Part shown: in pieces, positions 8,359 to 16,965 of the stretch
Position numbering within the stretch: the first letter of the stretch is position 1
How the letters are laid out: each line of letters starts with the position of its first letter
Origin: JAEUJM01 sp964635055
Lineage (GTDB): Bacteria > Actinomycetota > Acidimicrobiia > Acidimicrobiales > DATDAH01
Direction: 5' to 3'
NCBI GenBank assembly: GCA_964635055.1
Contig: CAZWMT010000023.1
Span: 21,435-85,434 of the forward strand
Length of the DNA stretch: 64,000 bases
Position numbers and translations under genes: made by a program
The notes under the pieces: generated by a model
Database searches by the model: none
What the model was told of the DNA's origin: nothing
Seen by the model: only the letters and a program-made list of their open reading frames with translations

Positions 8359-9249
8359 TCAGCGGGCGGCGAGGGCGTCGACGGTGCGGTGCAGGCAGTC
8401 CAGGTCGACGGTGCCGGGAACGAACACGAGCTCGTCGCAGCCCGCGGCCTCGGCCCCCTCGAGCAGCGCGTGGAGTGCGTCGACGGACCACACCCGGGTC
8501 TCTGCGGCCATGGCCTCGGCGAAGTCGCGGCCGAACACGCCCAGGTAGCGGGCGGTGAAGGCCCGCAGGCCGTCGCGTGCCACCTGGTCGTCGTCGCCCA
8601 ACAGGTAGAAGCAGCCGCTCACCTTGCGCGGGGCCTCGGCACGACCCGCGTCCTGCCAGGCCTGCTCGGCCAGCCGGAACGTGCCCGCCATCTCGTCGGC
8701 CACGCCCGCCACGCTGAACCCGGTCACGCCGTCGGCCCAGCGAGCGGCCCGGGCCATGCTCTTCGGTCCCAGCGAGCCCGCGAGGATCGGTGGCCCGCCG
8801 GCCTGCACCGGAGCCGGGCCGATCGGGTCGGCGCCCTCGAAGGGCGGCGCACCCGCCCAGAGGCGGCGCAGCTCGGCCACCTGCTCGTCGAGGCGGGCGT
8901 GACGGTGGGCGTAGGAGGCGCCGAGGCTCCGGTAGTCGTGCCCGCGGCCACCCACCCCGACACCGAGGGTGAAGCGACCCGAGGAGAGCACGTCGAGGGT
9001 GGCCACCTGCTTGGCGACGAGCGCCGCCGGGTGCAACGGCAGCACCACCACGTTGGCCATCACCCGCACCCGCTCGGTGACCGCGGCCGACGCTGCCAGC
9101 GACGACACCCAGTCGGGGTTGTCGAACGAGATGCGCTCGCCGGTGGAGATGCTGGAGAACGGCCCGGCATCGACCGCCCGCGCCCAGTCGACCGTGGTGG
9201 TCGGCCCGTATCCGGCGGCCATGGTGGGCAGTGAGATCCCGATGTCCAT
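8359..9249 (-). CDS. LLM-class (luciferase-like, F420-dependent type) oxidoreductase no. 1
   Basis: TIM-barrel flavoprotein of 296 aa. It has the family beginning MDIGISLPTMAAGYGP, the core VMANVVVLPLHPAALVAKQVATLDVLSSGRF, and GVGVGGRGHDYRSLGA. In actinobacteria such proteins usually reduce or oxidise substrates with coenzyme F420 rather than FMN, although the cofactor cannot be decided here. ATG 9249 gives the canonical N-terminus, and a TAGGTT hexamer lies 7 nt upstream, suggesting a leaderless mRNA. The substrate is unknown. Confidence 0.85.
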   Translation of the reverse strand: MDIGISLPTMAAGYGPTTTVDWARAVDAGPFSSISTGERISFDNPDWVSSLAASAAVTERVRVMANVVVLPLHPAALVAKQVATLDVLSSGRFTLGVGVGGRGHDYRSLGASYAHRHARLDEQVAELRRLWAGAPPFEGADPIGPAPVQAGGPPILAGSLGPKSMARAARWADGVTGFSVAGVADEMAGTFRLAEQAWQDAGRAEAPRKVSGCFYLLGDDDQVARDGLRAFTARYLGVFGRDFAEAMAAETRVWSVDALHALLEGAEAAGCDELVFVPGTVDLDCLHRTVDALAAR

Positions 9250-9256
9250 CCCGGCG

Positions 9257-9262
9257 AACCTA
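9257..9262 (-). promoter_or_regulatory. Putative -10 element (TAGGTT) for a leaderless LLM mRNA
   Basis: TAGGTT on the minus strand ends 7 nt before ATG 9249, so transcription would begin at or within a base or two of the start codon. No ribosome-binding site is visible. Confidence 0.5.
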
Positions 9263-9344
9263 TTGCTTGGGCAGGGTGGGTGTCGCGCCGGCCGGGTCGA
9301 CCCAGGGTGCACCATCCATCGGTGGTCTCAGGCCGTGCCGCTCG

Positions 9345-12308
9345 TCACCTCGGGCCGGCCGAACCCACACTCGGGCCGCCCGTGGCAACTGACCAGTTGA
9401 GCGTGACATGGCCGCGGGCGTTGTCGTACCCGTCGATGGCGATGCGGTACGTGACGCCGGCGGTCGCGCCGAAGGACACCTCGCTCTGAAACCCGCACGC
9501 GTCGTCGTTGCCCGACAGCGTGGTGAGGCCGTTCACCGCCGTGCCCGTGTAGGCGCCGAGCAGGGTGTCGAAATCGCTGCCACAGGTGGTGACGGTGGCA
9601 GTGCCGGTGGCGGGAGCCGTCCAGCGGTACCAGATCGAACCGCCGCCGGCCTGGTCGCCGTGGTTCGGCTCACCCGACTCCTTCGTGGCGCCGGCGTTCG
9701 CGCCCGCCACCGTGCCATTGGCGCCCGAGAGCACCTGGGCATTCGCAAAGGCGTCGTTGGGCGGAGGCGGTTGTGCCAGTGCGGCGTTGACCGTCGCGGT
9801 GGTGCCCGCGGTGATGTTGAAGGGTGTGGCCCCGCCGAAGTCGGGGCTGTCGTCGAAGTACTCCTGGGCCCGTCCCCCGACCGGGTCCACCGCAGTGGCC
9901 CGGTAGGTGCCTGGGGCGAGACCGGCGATCGTGTACGAGCCGTCTGGAGCGGTCACCGCGCCACCAGCGATGCCGGCCGGTCCGATGGCGATCACCCAGG
10001 CCCCGTCGAGCACGGCGCCCGAGGGGTCGTCGGTGATGGTCCCGGCCAGGGTGCCGGTGTTCGGGGCCAGCGCGGTGTCGGCCACCCCCGGTGCCGTCAC
10101 CGAAGCCGCGTCCGCGAGGCCCGTGGATGGCCGGTTGTCGAACCACTCCATGGCGTGTCGGCCGGTCGAGTCGAACACGGCCACCTTGTAGGCCCCTGCG
10201 GCCACGCTCAGGTGGTACGCACCCGAGCCGTCGGTGACCGCGCCGCGCACCATCTTGTAGTCGGCCGCTTGGAGGGCCACCACCATGGCCCCCGCCAACG
10301 GAGCCCCCGTGCCCTCCTCGGTGATCGTTCCCGACAACGACGCCCCCGTGGCCACGGCCGCCTGGGCCGGGAGCGAGGTGCTGGCCACCGTCGCGTTGCC
10401 CGCCGTCACGGCCACTGGGGTGGAGGCCGGCACGTTCGGTGAATTCGGGTAGAACCGGGTGGCGTGGGCCCCCGCGGGGTCCACGAACCCGACGAAGTGG
10501 CTGCCCGGCCGCAATCGTGGCAACGACAACGCTCCCGAGGCGTTGGCCACCACCGCCACCTCGGTCGCCCCCGTGTTCGCCGCACCGGTGGACAACGACA
10601 GCCCCCATGCCCCCGCTATCGGGGTGCCCGAGTCGGCGTCGGTCACCGTCGCCGACACCGAGCCTCGCAACGGGGACAGCACCGGGTCGGCGTCGGTGAG
10701 GCCGCCCGCGGTCACGACCACCGTCGTCGGCGCGCCGAAGAACCCGGCGGTGTGCGCTCCGGTGGGGTCCAGCGCGTAGACGAAGTACGACCCGGGCGCC
10801 ACGGTCGCCCTGAACGAGCCTCCGGCATCGGCGGCGGCGCCTCCGGCGATCGAGAAGTCGGTGGTCCGCAACAGCGCCACCATCGCCCCCGCAACCGGTG
10901 ACCCCGAGCCCGACCCGGTCACCGTGCCCGACACCCCCGTCGGCGGGCTGCGGTAGGCCGCGGTGACTGCCGCCCGCTCGCTGATCGTGCGGGCGTTGTC
11001 GTGGACCGCCGATCCGGTGGGGTGGCCGTTGTACAGCGCGGTGGGGCCCGAGAAGAACGCCACGCGGGGACACGAGCCGCCCGGGCAGGACGCCGAGTCG
11101 TAGGCCATGATCGTCCGGAAGTCGTTGACCAGGTCGCGATAGCCGTTGGAGTACGAGAAGAGGCCACCACCATCGGGGTCGCCGTGGCCGGCACCCATGT
11201 TGTGGCCGAGCTCGTGGGCGTAGCTGAGGTTGCCGCGAGCGCAGCCCGGATCGACCACCGAGAAGCCGTACTCGCCCGACGCGGGCCCACCCAGGTAGCC
11301 GATGCCGCAGGCGTCGGACAGCGGCGAGATCAGCGCCGCGAGGTCGGCGGAGGTCTGCTCGCGGCGGGAGTGGACGCCGTCGAGGAAGCCGTCGGACGGG
11401 CTCTGCCATCGGCCGATCTCGGTGGATGCGGCCCCGGTGCCTGCGTACGACACGTACTCGATGCCGACCGACCGCAACGATTGGCTCACGCCGGAACGGA
11501 CGTAGGCGGCGTTCACCTCGTTGATCGTGGCCGTCAGGTCGGCGACCGCGGCGGCATCATCCCCGTAGTAGGCGTGCGCGGCGGTGTCGTACCAGGTCAA
11601 CACGTCGACCACGGGTCCCGCGTCGGTCGGCGCGGGAGGCATGGTCGGCGTCACCGGGCCAGGCGTCACCGGGTCCGAGGCCTTCTCGTCGGCCTGGTCG
11701 CCGGCCACCAGTGGCTCCGCTTCGGCGGGGAAGTCGCGTCCCTCCTCGGTGATCAACAGCCTGCCACCGGGCACGGGCGCGATGTCGTAGACCACCCCGG
11801 CGACCGCCGCGGTACCGATCGTCCTCCCGTCGATGAAGGTGAGGGTGGCGTAGTCCCCGTCCGGGGAACGGCCGGACCAGGTGGTCGACCCCTCCTGCCC
11901 GGCCACCACGCCCTCGCCGACAGTGTCGAGCGCGGCCACCACGTCGGGGAACAGCTCGATGTCGACGCGTGGCGCGCCGAGGGTCGAGGTCACCCCGTCG
12001 GCGCCCGCCCCGACCGCGGGGGCATCGACGACGCGCGACCGGTGGGCGTGACGCAGTTTGTCGAGCGCCAACGGCGAGAGCTGGCCGGGATCGATCGGGT
12101 GCGCCGGCTCGAAGGCCACGACACCCACCCCGCGCGGGTCCTGGGGCGCGCTCTGGGGCGCCGCGGGCGCGGCGGTGACGACCACGATGGCCATCGATGC
12201 CAGCAGAGCGGCGCCGAGGCAGCCGACGGCCCTCCGGCACCACGCCGCCGAACCACCGATGGTCGTCATCCCCCGACTGGATCGGCTACTCCGCCTCGGC
12301 CGTGACAT
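9345..12308 (-). CDS. Large secreted zinc metalloprotease (reprolysin-like) with four carboxypeptidase-regulatory-type repeats
   Basis: A 987-aa exported protein. Residues 1-52 form a basic n-region and hydrophobic signal sequence ending near AAPAAPQ. The catalytic domain has AHELGHNMGAGHGD (HExxHxxGxxHD zinc motif at about 365) and a Met-turn TIMAYDS near 397, placing it in the metzincins. Four successive domains of about 75 residues follow (about 445-760), each opening like SGTVTGSGSGSPVAGAM and closing with a D-x-x-G-x-x-x-x-x-x-F/Y pattern (DPTGAHTAGFF, DSTGRHAMEWF). The C-terminal 130 residues (PNDAFANAQVLSG, IWYRWTAPATG) resemble a pre-peptidase PPC-type domain. It should degrade or remodel extracellular protein. 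A TAGTGT element sits 6 nt upstream of ATG 12308. Confidence 0.85.
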   Translation of the reverse strand: MSRPRRSSRSSRGMTTIGGSAAWCRRAVGCLGAALLASMAIVVVTAAPAAPQSAPQDPRGVGVVAFEPAHPIDPGQLSPLALDKLRHAHRSRVVDAPAVGAGADGVTSTLGAPRVDIELFPDVVAALDTVGEGVVAGQEGSTTWSGRSPDGDYATLTFIDGRTIGTAAVAGVVYDIAPVPGGRLLITEEGRDFPAEAEPLVAGDQADEKASDPVTPGPVTPTMPPAPTDAGPVVDVLTWYDTAAHAYYGDDAAAVADLTATINEVNAAYVRSGVSQSLRSVGIEYVSYAGTGAASTEIGRWQSPSDGFLDGVHSRREQTSADLAALISPLSDACGIGYLGGPASGEYGFSVVDPGCARGNLSYAHELGHNMGAGHGDPDGGGLFSYSNGYRDLVNDFRTIMAYDSASCPGGSCPRVAFFSGPTALYNGHPTGSAVHDNARTISERAAVTAAYRSPPTGVSGTVTGSGSGSPVAGAMVALLRTTDFSIAGGAAADAGGSFRATVAPGSYFVYALDPTGAHTAGFFGAPTTVVVTAGGLTDADPVLSPLRGSVSATVTDADSGTPIAGAWGLSLSTGAANTGATEVAVVANASGALSLPRLRPGSHFVGFVDPAGAHATRFYPNSPNVPASTPVAVTAGNATVASTSLPAQAAVATGASLSGTITEEGTGAPLAGAMVVALQAADYKMVRGAVTDGSGAYHLSVAAGAYKVAVFDSTGRHAMEWFDNRPSTGLADAASVTAPGVADTALAPNTGTLAGTITDDPSGAVLDGAWVIAIGPAGIAGGAVTAPDGSYTIAGLAPGTYRATAVDPVGGRAQEYFDDSPDFGGATPFNITAGTTATVNAALAQPPPPNDAFANAQVLSGANGTVAGANAGATKESGEPNHGDQAGGGSIWYRWTAPATGTATVTTCGSDFDTLLGAYTGTAVNGLTTLSGNDDACGFQSEVSFGATAGVTYRIAIDGYDNARGHVTLNWSVATGGPSVGSAGPR

Positions 12309-12314
12309 CGGCGC

Positions 12315-12320
12315 ACACTA
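12315..12320 (-). promoter_or_regulatory. Putative -10 element (TAGTGT) for a leaderless metalloprotease mRNA
   Basis: TAGTGT on the minus strand ends 6 nt before ATG 12308, which supports that start over the in-frame ATG at 12269. Confidence 0.5.
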
Positions 12321-12362
12321 GTGCCCCGGCGCGGAGCGGCGGGCGTCCCGCGGTCGCGCTCC

Positions 12363-14633
12363 CTACTGCTCGCGGAGTGCGTGCGAGGCGTCGGCGGGGT
12401 CGACGTGGGGGTCGCCGTCCACCTCGACCAGCACCCGGTGCAGCGGGCCGGTGAAGCGGAACGGCGCCCGGTAGTCGGCGCACACCGGGACCCCCCAGTG
12501 CTCGCCGCAGTGCAGTCCGTCGCCCGTGATGGCGAAGCGGATGGGGGTGAAGCGGGCCACGTCGACCGTCCCCACGGTCGTGTCGTCGCACAGCAGGGTG
12601 ACCACGCCGGCGTGCTCGGCGGTCTTGGCGAACCGGAACCCCAGGGTGCGCGCCGCCGGGTCGAGCGGCCGGTCGGACCGCCCGGCGTAGAGGTGCAGGC
12701 CGACGTAGTTGTGGGCGTAGTGCAGGTGGCCGTCACGCACGAACAGCACCCAGCCACCCAGCACCGAGCCCTGGACCAACAGCACGCCCTCGGCGTCACC
12801 CAGCGGGCCGGAGAGCTCGGCGGTGACCGCGTGGTCGCGGTTGCGGACGTTCACCGCCGCCGACTCGGGCACGGGGCCACCGCCCGGCCGGTACTCGTAG
12901 CGCTGCCGGGCGGGGTGGTACGGGCGCTCGTCGTTGAAGATCGCGTCGAACGGGTTGGCGTCGAGCGGCAGCACCTGGTTGCGCTCGGCCTCGGCCCACC
13001 AGCGATCGATCATCGCCGCCAGTCGGTCGGGCTCGGCCTCTGCCAGGTCGTGGCACTCCGACGGGTCGACGGCCACGTGGTACAGCTCCCAGGTGTCCTC
13101 GTCGAAGGGCAGGGTGGCGTCCGCGATGGGGTGGTAGGTGACCGCCTTCCAGCCCCGGTCGTAGATCGCCCGGCAGCCCAGCATCTCGTAGTACTGGACG
13201 GTGTGGCGCTCGTCGGCGTCGGGGTCGTCGAAGGCGTAGGCGAAGCTGGTGCCATCGACGGGCCGCTGCTCCACGCCATCGATCACCGCCGGCGCCTCGA
13301 CCCCGATGGCCTCGAGGATCGTGGGCAGCAGGTCGATGGCGTGGGTGTACTGGCGCCTGATCCCGCCCCGGGCGGCCATCCCCGCGGGCCAGTGCACGAT
13401 CAACGGATCGGCCACGCCGCCCTCGTGGGTCTCGCGCTTCCACCGTTTGAAGGGGGTGTTGCCGGCGACGGTCCAGCCCCACGGGTAGTTGTTGTGGATG
13501 GTGGGCCCGCCGATCTCATCGATGCGGGCCACGGCCTCGGACACGGACATGTCCGCCACGTTCCAGTTGCGGGCGTCGTTCAGGGAGCCGCCGGGCCCAC
13601 CCTCCGAGCTGGCGCCGTTGTCGGAGATGACCATGATCAGCGTGTCGTCCAGCTCCCCGGTCTCGCGCAGGCGGTCGAGGACCCGCGCGAGATGGTGGTC
13701 GAAGTGCGACAGGTACGCCGCGAAGCACTCCATGTAGCGCGCGTACACCCGCCGGGTGTCGGCCGAGAGCGTGTCCCACGCGGGCACCCAGTCGGGCCGG
13801 GGGGACAACTCGGTGCCCGCGGGGAGCACCCCGGTGTCGAGCTGGCGCCGGAAGGTCTCGGCCCGCCACTCGTCCCAGCCCTCGTCGAATCGACCGCGGT
13901 ACCGGTCGAGCCAGTCGTCGGGCACCTGGTGGGGCGAGTGGCACGCCCCGGGGCAGAGGTACAGGAGCCACGGCTTGTCGGGGTCGACCGCCCGCAGGTC
14001 GGCGAGGAACGTCAGCGCCCGGTCGGTGAGGTCCTCGGTGAGGTGGTAGCCGTCCTCGTGGTCGGCCGGGGCGGCGACGTAGTGGTTGTCGGACAGCAGG
14101 GTGGGGCCGAACTGGCTGGTCTCGCCACCGAAGTAGCCGTACCAGCGCTCGAAGCCCCGCCCCAACGGCCACGAGCCCCGCGGCGCGCCCAGGTGGTGCT
14201 CGTGCTCGGGGGTGAGGTGCCACTTGCCCACCGCGTAGGCGGCGTAGCCGTGGGGCACCAGCATCTCGGGCAGGGTGCCGCAGCTCCGGGGGACGCGGGC
14301 GTCGTAGCCGGGGAACCCCGTGGCCAGGTCGATGACCCGCCCCATGCCGTTGACGTGGTGGTTGCGGCCCGTGAGCACGCACGCTCGGGTGGGCGAGCAG
14401 AGGGCGGTGGTGTGGAAGTTCGTGAACTGCAGGCCGCCCGCCGCCAAGCCGTCGAGCGTCGGTGTGTCGATGTCCGAGCCGAAGCACCCGACCTGCGCGA
14501 AGCCGACGTCGTCGAGGACGACGACGAGCACGTTCGGGGCGCCGTCGGGCGGCCGCGGCGTCGGTGGCCACCACGGGGTCGACTCGGCCCTGGTCCGGCC
14601 GATCACCCCTTGGAAGCCCTCCTCGGTGCCCAT
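12363..14633 (-). CDS. Arylsulfatase (formylglycine-dependent sulfatase)
   Basis: A 756-aa type I sulfatase hydrolysing sulfate esters. The formylglycine motif is CSPTRACVLTGRNHH near residue 79 (C-x-P-x-R intact). The N-terminal metal site VLDDVGFAQVGCFGSD is preserved, and GKWHLTP and ISDNGASSEGG supply the other active-site segments. The size and the C-terminal all-beta region (from about 600) match the large AtsA/AtsD-like sulfatases of actinobacteria. No signal peptide is seen, so it is probably cytoplasmic. It needs a formylglycine-generating enzyme, which is not in this window. It reads towards the metalloprotease, 54 bp away. Confidence 0.9.
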   Translation of the reverse strand: MGTEEGFQGVIGRTRAESTPWWPPTPRPPDGAPNVLVVVLDDVGFAQVGCFGSDIDTPTLDGLAAGGLQFTNFHTTALCSPTRACVLTGRNHHVNGMGRVIDLATGFPGYDARVPRSCGTLPEMLVPHGYAAYAVGKWHLTPEHEHHLGAPRGSWPLGRGFERWYGYFGGETSQFGPTLLSDNHYVAAPADHEDGYHLTEDLTDRALTFLADLRAVDPDKPWLLYLCPGACHSPHQVPDDWLDRYRGRFDEGWDEWRAETFRRQLDTGVLPAGTELSPRPDWVPAWDTLSADTRRVYARYMECFAAYLSHFDHHLARVLDRLRETGELDDTLIMVISDNGASSEGGPGGSLNDARNWNVADMSVSEAVARIDEIGGPTIHNNYPWGWTVAGNTPFKRWKRETHEGGVADPLIVHWPAGMAARGGIRRQYTHAIDLLPTILEAIGVEAPAVIDGVEQRPVDGTSFAYAFDDPDADERHTVQYYEMLGCRAIYDRGWKAVTYHPIADATLPFDEDTWELYHVAVDPSECHDLAEAEPDRLAAMIDRWWAEAERNQVLPLDANPFDAIFNDERPYHPARQRYEYRPGGGPVPESAAVNVRNRDHAVTAELSGPLGDAEGVLLVQGSVLGGWVLFVRDGHLHYAHNYVGLHLYAGRSDRPLDPAARTLGFRFAKTAEHAGVVTLLCDDTTVGTVDVARFTPIRFAITGDGLHCGEHWGVPVCADYRAPFRFTGPLHRVLVEVDGDPHVDPADASHALREQ

Positions 14634-14682
14634 CTCGACTAGCTCCTCGTCTGGCGGAGCGCAGTCGGCATCCCGATCACCG

Positions 14683-15546
14683 TCAGCCGGCGGCGGGCTC
14701 GGACGGGATCACGCCGATGGTGGCGAACCCGATGTTGAACCCGCCCACGTCGTCGGCGGGATCCTCCTCGGTGGACTCGCAGTCGGCGGCGTTGTAGTCA
14801 CGGCCCGCCATGTCGCTGGCGGGTGGCACCTCCACGAGGCCTCGGACCTCTCCGGTCGCACACGACGGGATGTTCAGGTTCGTGACCTCGACGGGGGCGT
14901 CGCCGGCGATCAGCGCGTCCCTGTTCTCCTCCACCCAGTCCAACACGAACTGGACGCCCGAGGCGTAGTCGGGTGGATCGGCATCGATCCCCTGGCTCGT
15001 GGCCAGCGCGGGGATTCCGGCGGCGACGGCGGAGCGGGCCGCCCCGACCGTCCCGGAGGCGTCGATCAGCGGCCCCATGTTCTGGCCGGCGTTGAGCCCG
15101 GTGATGACCACGTCGGGGGGCGCATCCAACACCTCCTCGAGCGCGAAGTTCACGCTGTCGGCAGGGAAGCCGTCGACGGCCGTGGCCGGGTAGCCGCTCA
15201 GCGTCTCCTCGTCGGTGGCGGTCAACGGTCCGTCGGTGCTCTGCCCACCGGTGCCCGTGCGGTCCTCGGCCGGCGCCGAGACGGTGACGGTCGTGTCGGG
15301 CAGCTCGATCAGCGCCTGCACGACGGCATCGAGGCCCTCGCCCTGGTAGCCGTCGTCGTTGGACACGAGGATGTCGAGGGTCTCGGCCGCCGCGCTCGTG
15401 GTGGTGTTCCCCGCTGCGCTGGTGGTGGTGGTGTCGCCGGCCGCGGTGTCGCCGTCGTCGCCCCCGTCGCTGCTGCACCCCGCGGCCACGGCCGCGACGC
15501 ACAGCACCACCACCGTGGTCCGCCCGATCCAGACCCGTCCCCGCAT
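14683..15546 (-). CDS. SurE-like nucleotidase/phosphatase exported as a lipoprotein
   Basis: 287 aa. The N-terminus is a lipoprotein signal (VVVLCVAAVAAGCSSD with lipobox AAGC), followed by an Asp/Thr/Ser linker to about residue 55. The rest is a SurE fold: LDILVSNDDGYQGEG (metal-binding NDDG), SAPAEDRTGTGG, and TGLNAGQNMGPLIDASGTV (the G-x-N-x-G-x-N segment). SurE enzymes dephosphorylate nucleoside monophosphates or polyphosphate in the cytoplasm, so an extracellular lipid-anchored form is unusual and suggests phosphate scavenging at the cell surface. RBS GAGGGGG lies about 5 nt before ATG 15546. The gene diverges from the acyl-CoA synthetase gene. Confidence 0.82.
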   Translation of the reverse strand: MRGRVWIGRTTVVVLCVAAVAAGCSSDGGDDGDTAAGDTTTTSAAGNTTTSAAAETLDILVSNDDGYQGEGLDAVVQALIELPDTTVTVSAPAEDRTGTGGQSTDGPLTATDEETLSGYPATAVDGFPADSVNFALEEVLDAPPDVVITGLNAGQNMGPLIDASGTVGAARSAVAAGIPALATSQGIDADPPDYASGVQFVLDWVEENRDALIAGDAPVEVTNLNIPSCATGEVRGLVEVPPASDMAGRDYNAADCESTEEDPADDVGGFNIGFATIGVIPSEPAAG

Positions 15547-15586
15547 TGTGCCCCCTCGTGTCGGTTCTCCCTGAGGGCCGAGATCC

Positions 15587-15592
15587 TAGGCT
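15587..15592 (+). promoter_or_regulatory. Putative -10 element (TAGGCT) for a leaderless acyl-CoA synthetase mRNA
   Basis: TAGGCT ends 8 nt before ATG 15601, with no ribosome-binding site between. Confidence 0.5.
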
Positions 15593-15600
15593 CGACCGCC

Positions 15601-16932
15601 ATGAGCGGTGCGACGGTGGTCACGGCCGGCGAGGCAGAGGCCGACCAGCGGCGGGCCGCCGCCGCGCTGCGGGCCAGGGGTCTGGCCGCCGGCGACCGCG
15701 TGGCCCTCATCGCCACGGGCAGCCCCGCCTACCTCGCGGTCGCGGTCGGCGCCCTGCGGGTGGGGATCGTGCCGGTGCTCGTGAACATCCACCTGCTGCC
15801 GGCCGAGCAGGAGGCCCTCCTGGCCGACGCCCGGCCGTCGCTCGTGCTGCGCGACGACGACCTCGGTCCCCTGATCGCCGCCGGGTACGACGCGGCACCG
15901 GTCGAGCTGGCTCCGGCGCCGCTGGCCCGGCCCATGATCTACACGTCGGGCACCACCGGCACCCCCAAAGGCGTGTGGTCGGGCGTCCTCGACGAGGCCG
16001 ACGCGGCCGCCCTGCTGGCCGAGGAACGCGACCAATGGGGTTTCCGGGCCGACGACGTGCACCTGGTGGCCTCGCCGTTGCACCACTCGGCGCCGATGCG
16101 CTTCGCGGCGGGCACGCTGCTGGCGGGGGGCTCGGTGGTGCTCCCCGGCCACTTCACCGCCGGGGGGTTCGCCGACGCGGTGACGCGGCACCGGCCCACG
16201 TCGGCGTTCCTGGTCCCGGCGCACCTGCAACGGCTCTTCGCGCCCGACGCGCCGCCCGTGCCCGACGTGTCGTCGTTCCGCCTCCTCGTCCACGCCGGCG
16301 CCCCCTGCCCCACGCGGCTGAAGGAGCGGGCGCTGGCGACCTTCCCGGAGGGCTCGGTGTGGGAGTTCTACGGGTCGACCGAGGCCCAGTTCACCGCGTG
16401 CTCCGCCGACGAGTGGCGGGAGCGCCCGGGCACGGTCGGGCGGGCTCGGGCCGGCCGCACGCTGTCCGTCGACGACGACCGCACCATCTGGTGCACGATG
16501 CCCCCGCACGCCCGGTTCGAGTACTGGGGCGACGCCGCCAAGACCGCGGCGGCCTGGCGGGGCGACGCCTGCACCGTGGGCGACCTCGGCCACCTCGATG
16601 ACGACGGCTACCTGTACCTCGAGGGTCGGCGCAGCGACCTGGTGATCACCGGCGGCGTGAACGTGTACCCGCTGGAGGTCGAGCGGGTGCTGCTCGACCA
16701 CCCGGCGGTCCACGAGGTGGCGGTGTTCGGTGTCGAGGACGAGCGGTGGGGCCAGCGGTTGTGCGCGGCCGTCGTGGGCGAGCTGGGCGCCGGCGACGTC
16801 ACGGGGTGGCTGTCGGAACGGGTGGCGCCCCACAAGCGCCCGAAGACCGTGGTGATCGTCGATGCGCTGCCCCGCAACTCGATGGGCAAGGTCAGCCGGG
16901 CGCGGCTCGGGAGCGCGCTCGGCCTGGAGTGA
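15601..16932 (+). CDS. AMP-dependent acyl-CoA synthetase (short form)
   Basis: ANL-superfamily adenylating enzyme, 443 aa, which activates a carboxylic acid to its CoA thioester. Motifs: P-loop MIYTSGTTGTPKGVW near 115, EFYGSTEAQFT (A5), VGDLGHLDDDGYLYLEGRRSD (A7/A8 hinge Asp), and RNSMGKVSR with the A10 catalytic Lys close to the C-terminus. It is shorter than the usual 500-550 aa because the N-terminal subdomain is reduced. The substrate is unknown; the neighbourhood is rich in catabolic oxidoreductases. Confidence 0.88.
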   Translation: MSGATVVTAGEAEADQRRAAAALRARGLAAGDRVALIATGSPAYLAVAVGALRVGIVPVLVNIHLLPAEQEALLADARPSLVLRDDDLGPLIAAGYDAAPVELAPAPLARPMIYTSGTTGTPKGVWSGVLDEADAAALLAEERDQWGFRADDVHLVASPLHHSAPMRFAAGTLLAGGSVVLPGHFTAGGFADAVTRHRPTSAFLVPAHLQRLFAPDAPPVPDVSSFRLLVHAGAPCPTRLKERALATFPEGSVWEFYGSTEAQFTACSADEWRERPGTVGRARAGRTLSVDDDRTIWCTMPPHARFEYWGDAAKTAAAWRGDACTVGDLGHLDDDGYLYLEGRRSDLVITGGVNVYPLEVERVLLDHPAVHEVAVFGVEDERWGQRLCAAVVGELGAGDVTGWLSERVAPHKRPKTVVIVDALPRNSMGKVSRARLGSALGLE

Positions 16933-16965
16933 CCCGCCGGCCCTGCGGCCACAGTCGCGCCGAGC

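Noticed and set aside
12321..14642. Very long open frame opposite the sulfatase gene
   Set aside because: It is an antisense shadow created by GC-rich codon bias: no recognisable motif, Val/Gly/His/Arg-rich composition, and the sulfatase strand has all catalytic motifs.
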